Numbered from the stretch's first letter, positions 8,098 through 15,099 are shown. The stretch: 20,936 nucleotides of DNA from Limimaricola sp041580155 (GCA_041580155.1 JBFGEI010000018.1:1-20936); one strand, 5' to 3'. Made by a program: numbers and translations. The notes: generated by a model not told the origin, from the letters alone.

Positions 8098-8118
8098 CCG
8101 GCCGCGTCACAGGCAACA

Positions 8119-8149
8119 GCTTTTCGCGGCAAGCGGTTGCTACGAAAGC
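8119..8149 (+). other. Imperfect two-part hairpin just downstream of soxG
   Basis: Outer arms GCTTTTCG (8119-8126) and CGAAAGC (8143-8149) pair with one bulged T. After a 2x2 internal loop (CG/TA), inner arms GCAA (8129-8132) and TTGC (8137-8140) pair around GCGG. It sits 22 nt after the soxG stop and may end or stabilise the sox transcript; there is no U-tract after it. Confidence 0.35.
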
Positions 8150-8192
8150 GATCCTGCCGCCGGGCGGCGCGCGGCCCGCGGCGGTCGCGCGG

Positions 8193-8210
8193 TCGGCCAT
8201 CTCTGGCCGA
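8193..8210 (+). other. Small perfect hairpin between soxG and sodB
   Basis: TCGGCCA (8193-8199), loop TCTC, TGGCCGA (8204-8210): a perfect 7-pair stem. It lies about 40 nt upstream of the predicted sodB -35 box, so it may be part of the sox 3' end or an operator; neither is established. Confidence 0.3.
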
Positions 8211-8248
8211 GGCGTAGCGATTTCCGCGTCATATCTTGGCTCTGGCCA

Positions 8249-8278
8249 TTGACCTTTGCCGGTGCCGGGTTCTGTTAT
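8249..8278 (+). promoter_or_regulatory. Predicted sigma-70-type promoter of sodB
   Basis: TTGACC (8249-8254) and TGTTAT (8273-8278) are separated by 18 nt; the -35 matches consensus at five of six positions and the -10 at four. The expected transcript starts near 8285, giving a leader of about 30 nt. No recognisable Fur or Irr box was seen. Confidence 0.45.
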
Positions 8279-8317
8279 GGGACGCAAATTCACCCCTGGC
8301 AGCAAAGCGAGACTGAC

Positions 8318-8917
8318 ATGGCTTTCGAACTTCCCGACCTTCCCTACGCCCGCGACGCGCTAGCCTCCAAGGGCATGTCCAAGGAAACCCTCGAGTATCA
8401 CCACGACCTGCACCACAAGGCCTATGTCGACAACGGCAACAAGCTGATCGCCGGCACCGAGTGGGACGGCAAGTCGCTCGAGGAGATCATCCGCGGCACC
8501 TATGACAAGTCCGCCGTGGCGCAATCGGGTATCTTCAACAACATCTCCCAGCTGTGGAACCACAACCAGTTCTGGGAAATGATGAGCCCGGATCAGAGCG
8601 CCATGCCCGGCGAGCTGGAAAAGGCGCTGACCGACAGCTTCGGCTCGGTCGACAAGTTCAAGGAAGAGTTCTCGGCTGCCGGCGCCGGCCAATTCGGTTC
8701 GGGCTGGGCCTGGCTGGTCAAGGACACCGACGGCGGTCTCAAGGTCACCAAGACCGAGAACGGCGTGAACCCGGTGTGCTTCGGCCAGACCGCGCTTCTG
8801 GGTTGCGACGTGTGGGAGCACAGCTACTACATCGACTACCGCAACAAGCGCCCGGCCTACCTGACCAACTTCCTCGACAATCTGGTCAACTGGGAGAACG
8901 TCGCCTCGCGCATATGA
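8318..8917 (+). CDS. sodB: Superoxide dismutase [Fe]
   Basis: A 199-residue cytoplasmic protein (no signal peptide) with the complete Fe/Mn-SOD fold. Metal ligands are His28 (LEYHHDLHH), His82 (LWNHNQFW), Asp164 and His168 (CDVWEHSYY). The iron-type glutamine is present as Gln78 in NNISQLWNH, where Mn enzymes carry glycine, so the enzyme is most likely Fe-dependent, although cambialistic members exist. It converts superoxide to O2 and H2O2. A cysteine (Cys163) directly precedes the Asp ligand. The start is ATG 8318; the frame extends upstream into non-homologous sequence. It lies 220 nt after soxG with its own promoter and terminator, so it is probably a separate unit rather than part of the sox operon. 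Confidence 0.95.
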   Translation: MAFELPDLPYARDALASKGMSKETLEYHHDLHHKAYVDNGNKLIAGTEWDGKSLEEIIRGTYDKSAVAQSGIFNNISQLWNHNQFWEMMSPDQSAMPGELEKALTDSFGSVDKFKEEFSAAGAGQFGSGWAWLVKDTDGGLKVTKTENGVNPVCFGQTALLGCDVWEHSYYIDYRNKRPAYLTNFLDNLVNWENVASRI

Positions 8918-8946
8918 TCGCGACGCCGCATTCTCAAAGCTTCTCG

Positions 8947-8978
8947 AACGCCTGCCGGGTCCGCCCGGCAGGCGTTTT
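8947..8978 (+). terminator. Intrinsic terminator of sodB
   Basis: AACGCCTGCCGGG (8947-8959), loop TCCG, CCCGGCAGGCGTT (8964-8976), a perfect 13-pair stem running into TTTT (8975-8978). It begins 30 nt after the sodB stop and is the clearest Rho-independent terminator in the window. Confidence 0.9.
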
Positions 8979-9013
8979 CGCATCCGGCCGTCATGCCACG
9001 GCGGACCCGGTCC

Positions 9014-9038
9014 GGAACCCGGCCCGCGGTGGATCGTT
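9014..9038 (+). promoter_or_regulatory. EcfG-type general stress promoter motif (GGAAC-N16-CGTT)
   Basis: GGAAC at 9014-9018 and CGTT at 9035-9038 are separated by 16 nt, an exact match to the promoter consensus of EcfG-type general stress sigma factors of alphaproteobacteria (GGAAC-N16/17-CGTT). Transcription would start around 9045, leaving a leader of about 23 nt carrying the AAAGGAGG ribosome-binding site of the next gene. A caveat is that several Rhodobacterales lack EcfG. Confidence 0.5.
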
Positions 9039-9067
9039 GGCCCTGCAGACAACCAAAGGAGGCTGCG

Positions 9068-9274
9068 ATGGCCGAGAGGGAAAGATCCAAGGACGGGACC
9101 CGCGAGACCGATGCCTACATCGACAAGGACGACAAGACGGCGCCGGGTGGCCAGCCCGGCCGCGAGGGCGGCGACCTGAGCCGCAAGGTCGGCACCCGTG
9201 ACGAGTTGAAGCGGGCCGAGCACGACAACACCGGCGCCACGCGGGTTCGCAAGAGCGACGAGGAGGAGTCCTGA
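9068..9274 (+). CDS. Small, highly charged hydrophilic protein, first gene of a possible stress unit
   Basis: A 68-residue protein with no hydrophobic segment, no cysteine and a very high content of Glu, Asp, Lys, Arg, Gly and Thr, so it is probably intrinsically disordered. The N-terminus reads MAERERSKDGTRETDAYIDK and the C-terminal half contains KVGTRDELKRAEHDNTGATR. The start is decided by a near-perfect AAAGGAGG ribosome-binding site 4-5 nt upstream; ATG-like starts farther upstream would run through the sodB terminator region. The stop codon overlaps the start of the next gene (TGATG), so translation is coupled. I do not assign a family; the context (EcfG-like promoter, downstream baeRF-like gene) suggests a stress role. 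Confidence 0.8.
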   Translation: MAERERSKDGTRETDAYIDKDDKTAPGGQPGREGGDLSRKVGTRDELKRAEHDNTGATRVRKSDEEES

Positions 9275-9726
9275 TGTTCAAGCTGACCGACGGCACCTGG
9301 GTGCTGGTGGCCGATGGCGAGAAGGCGCTGTTTCTCGAGAACACCACCGACGCGATCGCGCCGAATCTGCAGGTGGTGCGCAAGACCGAACAGGACAACC
9401 CGCCGGACCGCGAGCAGGCCACCGATCGGCCGGGCCGCGCCGCGGATGGCGGTGCCGGGCAGCGGACCGCGCTGGCCGAAACCGATTTCCACCAGCTTGC
9501 CAAGGACCGCTTTGCCGCCGATCTGGCCGACATCCTGTATCGCTACGCGCACAAGGGCCGGTTCAAGTCGCTGGTGCTGGTCGCGTCGCCGAGCGTGCTG
9601 GGCGCGCTGCGCCCCGAGTTGCACAAGGAGGTCAGCGACAAGGTGATCGGCGAGATCGCCAAGACCCTGACCAACCACCCGGTGGTCGAGATCGAGAAGG
9701 CTCTGGCCGCCGAACGCGCGGTCTGA
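9274..9726 (+). CDS. Host attachment family protein (baeRF-like)
   Basis: A 150-residue protein matching the 'protein required for attachment to host cells' family, related to bacterial/archaeal eRF1-like (baeRF) domains. Features are the N-terminal strands TWVLVADGEKALFLEN, a variable charged loop (about residues 38-65), and the conserved C-terminal block 'FAADLADILYRYAHKGRFKSLVLVASPSVLGALRPELHKEV' (helix, then strand VLVASP), then 'VIGEIAKTLTNHPVVEIEKAL'. The family name comes from plant-associated rhizobial relatives; relatedness to release-factor domains suggests a ribosome-linked role, which is not proven. No GGQ-type catalytic motif is visible. It overlaps the preceding gene by 1 nt and converges on the LOG gene. 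Confidence 0.85.
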   Translation: MFKLTDGTWVLVADGEKALFLENTTDAIAPNLQVVRKTEQDNPPDREQATDRPGRAADGGAGQRTALAETDFHQLAKDRFAADLADILYRYAHKGRFKSLVLVASPSVLGALRPELHKEVSDKVIGEIAKTLTNHPVVEIEKALAAERAV

Positions 9727-9734
9727 CCTGTGGT

Positions 9735-9757
9735 GGCGCGGGCGTCGCGCCCGCGCC
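9735..9757. terminator. Hairpin between the convergent host-attachment and LOG genes
   Basis: GGCGCGGGCG (9735-9744), loop TCG, CGCCCGCGCC (9748-9757): a perfect 10-pair stem that fills the 30-nt convergent gap and touches the LOG stop codon. It has no T-tract on either strand, so a bidirectional termination role is inferred from position only. Confidence 0.5.
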
Positions 9758-10320
9758 TAACCCAGCGTTCGGCGCAGCCGCTGCTCGAGCTGCGGCACGT
9801 CGGGCAGCCACTCGGCCAGCTCCAGCAGCGATTCGTCGGCGAAGCCTTCGGTGACGATGTGGTCGATCAGCCCGCGCAGCTTCGACCAGTAGCCGTCGGT
9901 GTCCAGCAGCAGGATCGGCTTGTCGTGCAGCCCGAGCTGGCGCCAGGTCAGCACCTCGAAGAACTCGTCCAGCGATCCGCCGCCGCCGGGCAGCACCACG
10001 ATCGCGTCGGCGTTCATGAACATCACCTTCTTGCGCTCGTGCATCGTCTCGGTGACCACGTAGGTGTCGAGATCGCGCTTGCCGACCTCGAGGCTGACCA
10101 GGTGCTGCGGGATCACCCCGAAGCTGGCGCCACCGGCGGCCTGGGTTGCCCGCGCCACGGTGCCCATAAGCCCGACGTCGCCGGCGCCGTAGACCAGGCG
10201 CCAGCCGTTGCGGGCCAGCATCTCGCCGGTTTCGGCGGCGGCGGCGGCATAGGACGGGCGGGCGCCGGGGCGCGATCCGCAGTAGACGCAGACCGAGACG
10301 GCTGGAAAACTCTGGGACAT
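9757..10320 (-). CDS. LOG family protein (TIGR00730-type nucleotide 5'-monophosphate phosphoribohydrolase)
   Basis: A 187-residue Rossmann-fold protein. The N-terminus VCVYCGSRPGARPSY is the family's first strand and loop; MHERKKVMFMNADAIVVLPGG follows, and the active-site motif PGGxGTxxE appears as PGGGGSLDE (residues 111-119, with Ser for Thr). The catalytic Arg and Glu are present in MHERK and SLDE. Family members hydrolyse cytokinin riboside monophosphates or, more generally in bacteria, purine nucleoside monophosphates to free base and ribose 5-phosphate. In bacteria the physiological role is often unclear. The start at 10320 gives the family N-terminus; the frame continues upstream without homology-like sequence. 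It is monocistronic, divergent from the LysM gene. Confidence 0.9.
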   Translation of the reverse strand: MSQSFPAVSVCVYCGSRPGARPSYAAAAAETGEMLARNGWRLVYGAGDVGLMGTVARATQAAGGASFGVIPQHLVSLEVGKRDLDTYVVTETMHERKKVMFMNADAIVVLPGGGGSLDEFFEVLTWRQLGLHDKPILLLDTDGYWSKLRGLIDHIVTEGFADESLLELAEWLPDVPQLEQRLRRTLG

Positions 10321-10372
10321 CGGCAACCTGTGATCCGGAAGTGACGCGAGCGACGCCAGAGGCGATGCCCTT

Positions 10373-10401
10373 TTGACCGGGTCTAGCGGCATTGCTATGC
10401 T
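10373..10401 (+). promoter_or_regulatory. Predicted sigma-70-type promoter of the LysM gene
   Basis: TTGACC (10373-10378) and TATGCT (10396-10401) with 17-nt spacing form one of the best housekeeping-type promoters in the window. The start point would be near 10408, where a small inverted repeat (CCCGG-N4-CCGGG, 10409-10422) precedes the ribosome-binding site. Confidence 0.55.
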
Positions 10402-10437
10402 CGCTCAACCCGGAGATCCGGGGTTCAGCCGGAGGGG

Positions 10438-11784
10438 ATGACGGTGACGGGATCGAACGGGCTGCGCGTGGCTCTGGGCGCCGGGGCGGCCCTGGCGCTG
10501 CTGCTGGTCCTGGTGGCGACCGTCCCATATTTGACGTTCGACACCGGGCAGCCGATGAAAGATCAACAGACCGGCCTCGTCGGAACGGCGGCGCCGGACC
10601 CGGATGTCTTGGCGTCCGACGCCAGGCCCCAAACCGCCGGGCCGCAGATCGACACGGTGCGGATCGACCCCGACGGCCAGATGCTGATAGCCGGGCGCGC
10701 CGCCGCGGGCGACCTGGTGCGGATCCTCGTCGACGACACGCCGATGGCCGAGACCCTCGCGGATTCGCAGGGGCAGTTCGTCGGCTTCGTCACCCTGGCG
10801 CCGTCGGATCGGCCGCGCCGCCTGTCGCTGATCGGCGACCCCGAGGGCGCGGCGCTGGTCTCCGACGCGACCACGATCATCGCGCCGACCCTGTCAGGCT
10901 CCGGAGGAACGGTGATCGCGCCGATCGACGATCCGCGCGACGCTGCGGCGCCGGAAGACGTGCCGGCCGAAATCGCCAGCGCGCCCGCCGCCGAAGCCGC
11001 CGCGCCGGCCGATGCCGATGCTTCGCAAACCGTCGATACCGCCGTGCAAGCTGACGATGCGATGCCGACCGGCAGCGCGACCGCGCGCCGCCGCGCCGCC
11101 GCGCTGGCCCAACCGGCGCCCGGCGCCGACCCGGCGCGCGCCGCGCCGCGACCGCAGGTAGTGATCTCGGCGCCGCAGCCGGCGCCGCCGGCAAGCCCGG
11201 AGGCGCCGGCCCGGCCGCCGGTGCTGCGCGCCGATGCCTCGGGGTTGCGGCTGCTTCAGCCGGCGCTCGGACCGGGGGCGACACCTGAAGTCCTCGATAC
11301 CGTGGCGCTCGACGCGATCGCCTACGATGACGGCGGCGCCCTGCTGCTGTCGGGCCGCGCCGTCGGTGGCGGGCTGGTGCGGGTCTACATCGACAACGCC
11401 GCGGTGCTCGAGACCGAGGTCGGCGGCGCCGGCACCTGGGACGGCCGGCTGACCGACGTCGCGCCGGGGCTTTACACGCTGCGGGTCGACCAGATCGACG
11501 CGACCGGCGCGGTGGCGTCGCGGATCCAGATCCCGTTCCTGCGCGAGCCCGCCGGGACCGTCGAGGCCAGCCTGCGCGACGAGGTCGATGCCAACGGCCT
11601 GGCGATCCGCACGGTGCAGCCGGGCAACACGCTCTGGGGGATCTCGGAGGAACGCTACGGCGATGGCATGGCCTATCTGATGATCTTCGAGGCCAACGTC
11701 GACCGGATTCGCGACCCCGACCTGATCTACCCGGGCCAGATTTTCCGAATGCCCGAGGCCGGCATCGGTTCCGGCGACGAGTGA
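10438..11784 (+). CDS. Membrane-anchored LysM domain protein with two Ig-like repeats
   Basis: A 448-residue protein. Residues about 9-32 are hydrophobic (VALGAGAALALLLVLVATVP), a signal anchor with no lipobox cysteine. Residues about 73-135 and 285-350 are related to each other: 'GQMLIAGRAAAGDLVRILVDD' matches 'GALLLSGRAVGGGLVRVYIDN', suggesting a duplicated Ig-like beta domain. Between them lies an Ala/Pro-rich linker (about 155-265). Residues about 392-442 are a LysM domain (TVQPGNTLWGISEERYGDG ... IYPGQIFRMPE), which binds peptidoglycan. The protein probably tethers the inner membrane to the wall or organises periplasmic proteins. GGAGGGG lies immediately before ATG 10438; GTG 10444 has better spacing and is an alternative start two codons later. 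Confidence 0.88.
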   Translation: MTVTGSNGLRVALGAGAALALLLVLVATVPYLTFDTGQPMKDQQTGLVGTAAPDPDVLASDARPQTAGPQIDTVRIDPDGQMLIAGRAAAGDLVRILVDDTPMAETLADSQGQFVGFVTLAPSDRPRRLSLIGDPEGAALVSDATTIIAPTLSGSGGTVIAPIDDPRDAAAPEDVPAEIASAPAAEAAAPADADASQTVDTAVQADDAMPTGSATARRRAAALAQPAPGADPARAAPRPQVVISAPQPAPPASPEAPARPPVLRADASGLRLLQPALGPGATPEVLDTVALDAIAYDDGGALLLSGRAVGGGLVRVYIDNAAVLETEVGGAGTWDGRLTDVAPGLYTLRVDQIDATGAVASRIQIPFLREPAGTVEASLRDEVDANGLAIRTVQPGNTLWGISEERYGDGMAYLMIFEANVDRIRDPDLIYPGQIFRMPEAGIGSGDE

Positions 11785-11857
11785 CCGTTTATCTGGCGTT
11801 CCGGCGCCGCGCATCCTACCCTGCGGCGTCCCGATACCGACGCCGGAGCCCGTGCCT

Positions 11858-13687
11858 ATGCGACGCCTGTCCAAGACCGATGCCAACCTGTCGGGCCAGC
11901 CGGTCAAGGGATGGGACACGATCCGCCAGGTGATCCCCTACCTGTGGCCGGACGGCGAGGCCTGGGTGAAGCGCCGTGTCGTGATCGCGGTGTCGCTGCT
12001 GGTGGTCGCCAAGCTGATCGCGGTCGGCACGCCGCTGCTCTACAAGGGCGCGGTCGACGCGCTTGCCGGCGACGGCGACAGCGCCGCGATGCTGCTGGCG
12101 ATCGGCGCCGCCGGGCTGACCCTGGTCTACGGCATCGCCCGGCTGGCCAACGTCGGGTTCCAGCAGCTGCGCGACGTGGTGTTCACCCCGGTGGGCCAGC
12201 GAGCGCTGCGCAAGCTGGCGCTGCGCACCTTCCAGCACATCCATGCGCTCAGCCTACGCTACCACATCGCGCGCAAGACCGGCGGGCTCAGCCGGATCAT
12301 CGAACGCGGCACCAAGGGCGTCGACTTCCTGCTGCGCTTCCTGCTGTTCTCGATCGGGCCGCTGATGCTCGAGCTGCTGCTGGTCGCCGTCGTGCTCTTC
12401 TTCCTGTTCGACGTCTGGTACCTGGTGGCGGTGCTGGGGACGATCGCGGTCTACATCTGGTTCACCTTCGCGGTGACCGAATGGCGGGTGAAGATCCGCA
12501 AGGTGATGAACGACCAGGATACCGACGCCAACCAGAAGGCGATCGACAGCCTGCTGAACTTCGAGACGGTCAAGTATTTCAGCGCCGAGACCCGCGAGGC
12601 CGAACGCTATGACGGCGCCATGGCGAAATACGCCGCGGCCGCGACCCGGACCAACTACTCGCTGGCTTTCCTGAATTTCGGCCAGTCCTTCATCATCACC
12701 ACCGGCCTGGTAATCGTCATGGTGATGGCCGCGCTGGGCGTCGAGCGCGGCACCATGACGGTGGGCGATTTCGTCATGGTCAACGCCTACATGATCCAGA
12801 TCACCATGCCGCTGAACTTCCTCGGCACCGTGTATCGCGAGATCCGCCAGGCGCTGATCGACATGGCCGAGATGTTCGACCTGCTGGGCCAGCCGCCCGA
12901 GGTCCGCGATGCGCCCGACGCCAGGCCGCTGCGCTGCACCGACGGCGAGATCACCTTCGACGAGGTGACCTTCGGCTACGAGGCGGCGCGCGGCATTCTA
13001 AAGGGCGTGTCCTTCACCGTGAAGCCCGGCGAAACCGTCGCCATCGTCGGATCGTCGGGTGCCGGGAAATCGACCATCGGCCGGCTGCTGTTCAGGTTCT
13101 ACGACGTCACCGGCGGCGCGATCCGGATCGACGGCCAGGACCTGCGCGAGGTCACCCAGACGTCGCTGCACGCGCAGATCGGCGTGGTGCCGCAGGACAC
13201 GGTGCTGTTCAACGACACCATCCTCTACAACATCGCCTACGGCCGCGACGGCGCCAGCCGCGCGGACATCGAGGCGGTGGCCCGCGCGGCGCAGATCCAC
13301 GATTTCATCACCTCGCTGCCCGACGGCTACGACACCACGGTGGGCGAACGCGGGCTGAAGCTGTCGGGTGGCGAAAAGCAGCGCGTCGGCATCGCCCGGA
13401 CCCTGCTGAAGGATCCGCCGATCCTGCGTCTGGACGAGGCGACCAGCGCGCTCGACACCGAGACCGAACGCGAGATTCAGGGCCAGCTCAAGGCCATGGG
13501 GCAGGGCCGCAGCGTGATCACCATCGCGCACCGGCTGTCGACCATCGCCGATGCCGACCGCATCGTGGTGCTCGAGGCCGGCCGCGTGGTCGAGACCGGC
13601 AGCCACGAGACGCTGCTGGCGCAGGACGGCCGCTACGCGGTGCTGTGGCAGCGCCAGCAGGCCGAGGAGGCGGAAATCGCCGCCTGA
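11858..13687 (+). CDS. ABC exporter of the Atm1/ABCB7 type (fused permease and ATPase)
   Basis: A 609-residue half-transporter. The permease half (about residues 30-330) has six transmembrane helices; the pattern 'GWDTIRQVIPYLWPDGEAWVKRRV' at the N-terminus and 'SLLNFETVKYFSAE' after the third helix pair are hallmarks of the Atm1 group. The ATPase half has Walker A GSSGAGKST (398-406, Lys404), Q-loop region GVVPQDTVLFNDTI, signature LSGGEKQR (502-509), Walker B ILRLDE (522-527) and switch His558. Atm1-type proteins export glutathione-linked sulfur or Fe-S precursors and can confer heavy-metal resistance. ATG 11858 is preferred over GTG 11852 because GGAG lies 9 nt upstream. Arg524 replaces a normally hydrophobic Walker B residue. 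The stop codon overlaps an operator-like palindrome. Confidence 0.93.
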   Translation: MRRLSKTDANLSGQPVKGWDTIRQVIPYLWPDGEAWVKRRVVIAVSLLVVAKLIAVGTPLLYKGAVDALAGDGDSAAMLLAIGAAGLTLVYGIARLANVGFQQLRDVVFTPVGQRALRKLALRTFQHIHALSLRYHIARKTGGLSRIIERGTKGVDFLLRFLLFSIGPLMLELLLVAVVLFFLFDVWYLVAVLGTIAVYIWFTFAVTEWRVKIRKVMNDQDTDANQKAIDSLLNFETVKYFSAETREAERYDGAMAKYAAAATRTNYSLAFLNFGQSFIITTGLVIVMVMAALGVERGTMTVGDFVMVNAYMIQITMPLNFLGTVYREIRQALIDMAEMFDLLGQPPEVRDAPDARPLRCTDGEITFDEVTFGYEAARGILKGVSFTVKPGETVAIVGSSGAGKSTIGRLLFRFYDVTGGAIRIDGQDLREVTQTSLHAQIGVVPQDTVLFNDTILYNIAYGRDGASRADIEAVARAAQIHDFITSLPDGYDTTVGERGLKLSGGEKQRVGIARTLLKDPPILRLDEATSALDTETEREIQGQLKAMGQGRSVITIAHRLSTIADADRIVVLEAGRVVETGSHETLLAQDGRYAVLWQRQQAEEAEIAA

Positions 13688-13700
13688 ACCGAACGGTTCA
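13685..13700. promoter_or_regulatory. Operator-like palindrome upstream of the MFS exporter (copy 1)
   Basis: TGAACCG (13685-13691), AA, CGGTTCA (13694-13700): perfect 7-bp arms around a 2-nt centre, the geometry of a TetR-family operator. The first three bases are the stop codon of the Atm1-type gene. The same arms and spacing recur at 20091-20106 upstream of the RND operon. It lies 93 nt before the MFS start codon. Confidence 0.7.
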
Positions 13701-13709
13701 ATTTGGCGA

Positions 13710-13738
13710 TTGTGCCGCTAGGGCATCGGCACTAGTCT
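13710..13738 (+). promoter_or_regulatory. Weak candidate promoter of the MFS exporter
   Basis: TTGTGC (13710-13715) and TAGTCT (13733-13738) are separated by 17 nt, resembling the TTGCGA-N17-TAATCT pair at the RND operon. A dyad GTGCCG (13712-13717)/CGGCAC (13727-13732) lies between the boxes. The operator-like palindrome sits 10 nt upstream of the -35 box. The match to consensus is modest. Confidence 0.3.
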
Positions 13739-13793
13739 GCGCGCGAACCTCACCCCGCGCCGCGCGCAGGGGTGCGCCGAAAAGGACTTCCCG

Positions 13794-15005
13794 ATGACCT
13801 CCTCGCTTCTCCGCACCGCGCTGGTGCTGGGCCTCCTGTCGGCCGTTGGGCCGTTCACCATCGACATGTATCTGCCGGCGCTGCCGGCGCTGGCCGCCGA
13901 TCTGGACAGCTCGGTGGCGGCGGCGCAGGTGACGCTGACCTCGTATTTCCTCGCCTTCGGCCTTGCGCAGCTGGTCTACGGCCCCTGGGCCGACCAGTCC
14001 GGCCGCAAACGGCCGATCTACGCCGGGCTGGGGCTGTTCCTGCTCGGCTCGATCGGTTGCGCGCTGGCCCCCGACTTGGGCTGGCTGATCGCCTTCCGCT
14101 TCGTGCAGGGTCTGGGCGGCGCCGCGGTGATGGTGATCCCGCGGGCGATCATCCGCGACATGCACACCGGCCACGAGGCGACGCGGCTGATGGCGATGAT
14201 CATGCTGGTGATCTCGGTGTCGCCGATGCTGGCGCCGTTGGCCGGTTCGATGCTGCTGATGGTCGCCGGCTGGCGCGAGATCTTCTGGGCGCTCTGCGTG
14301 GTGGCGCTGCTCGGGCTGGCGCTGACCGCGCGGACGCTGCCGGAAACCCTGCCGGTCGCCGCACGGCGCAAGGTCAACATCGCCTCGCTGGGCCGCGGCG
14401 CGAAGATCCTGCTGCGCGACCCGGTGTTCATGGGGCTGACCCTGGTGGGCGGCTTCGGCATGGCCAGCTTCTTCGTGTTCATCGCCAGCGCCAGCTTCGT
14501 CTACACCGGGCAGTTCGGTCTCAGCCCGACCCAGTTCAGCCTGGCCTTCGCCGCCAACGCGGTGGGCTTCTTCGGCACCAGCCAGGTCGCGGCGCCGCTC
14601 GGGCTGCGCTTCGGCATGGTGCCGGTGATGCGGCTGGCGCTCTGGGGCTTCGCGACCTTCGCGCTGATCCTGCTGGGGCTGGCGCTGGCCGGCCTGGCGT
14701 CGCTGCCGGTGATCATGGGGATGCTGTTTCTCGCCAACGCCTGCCTCGGGCTGGTGATTCCTTCGACCATGGTGATGGCGCTCGATCCGCATGGCGAGAT
14801 CGCCGGCCTCGCCTCGTCGCTGGGCGGCACGCTGCAGATGGTGGTCGGCGGCGCGATGATCGCGGCCACCGGGCCGTTCTTCGACGGCACCGCGCTGCCG
14901 ATGATCGCGGCGATCGCGATCTGCGCGGTTTCGGCGCTGATCCTGGCGCTGCTGGTGCTGCACCGGGTCGACCCGGCGCCGACGCCGGCGTCGCAGCCGG
15001 TCTGA
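13794..15005 (+). CDS. Bcr/CflA-type multidrug efflux MFS transporter
   Basis: A 403-residue, 12-helix major facilitator of usual Bcr/CflA length. Helix 1 carries the family signature GPFTIDMYLPALP (Asp24), the loop 2-3 motif A is GPWADQSGRKRPIY (63-76), and helix 4 begins 'AFRFVQGLGGAAVMVIPRAIIRDM', also diagnostic. The family exports drugs such as bicyclomycin, chloramphenicol and sulfonamides, or sulfur amino acids, by proton antiport; the substrate here is unknown. An AAAAGGA ribosome-binding site precedes ATG 13794. It follows the Atm1-type gene by 106 nt but has an operator-like palindrome in the gap, so it is likely separately induced. It converges on the RND permease gene. Confidence 0.92.
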   Translation: MTSSLLRTALVLGLLSAVGPFTIDMYLPALPALAADLDSSVAAAQVTLTSYFLAFGLAQLVYGPWADQSGRKRPIYAGLGLFLLGSIGCALAPDLGWLIAFRFVQGLGGAAVMVIPRAIIRDMHTGHEATRLMAMIMLVISVSPMLAPLAGSMLLMVAGWREIFWALCVVALLGLALTARTLPETLPVAARRKVNIASLGRGAKILLRDPVFMGLTLVGGFGMASFFVFIASASFVYTGQFGLSPTQFSLAFAANAVGFFGTSQVAAPLGLRFGMVPVMRLALWGFATFALILLGLALAGLASLPVIMGMLFLANACLGLVIPSTMVMALDPHGEIAGLASSLGGTLQMVVGGAMIAATGPFFDGTALPMIAAIAICAVSALILALLVLHRVDPAPTPASQPV

Positions 15006-15045
15006 CCCGGCGCCGCGGTTACTTTGTTCCCTGAAAACGCGCGGG

Positions 15046-15095
15046 GGGAGGCCGCAGGCCGGGGGGCGGCAGCCCCCTTGCCGGCGCCGCCTCCC
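15046..15095. terminator. G/C-rich nested inverted repeats between convergent MFS and RND genes
   Basis: Outer arms GGGAGGC (15046-15052) and GCCTCCC (15089-15095) enclose a perfect inner hairpin GGGGGC (15062-15067), loop GGCA, GCCCCC (15072-15077). The 94-nt gap between two converging genes makes a bidirectional terminator likely; the T-tract is only TT (15078-15079). Confidence 0.45.
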
Positions 15096-15099
15096 GCCG

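Noticed and set aside
9274..9726. A phage or adhesion gene, from the family name 'host attachment'
   Set aside because: The name is historical; the fold is related to release-factor-like domains, there is no signal peptide and no prophage context.
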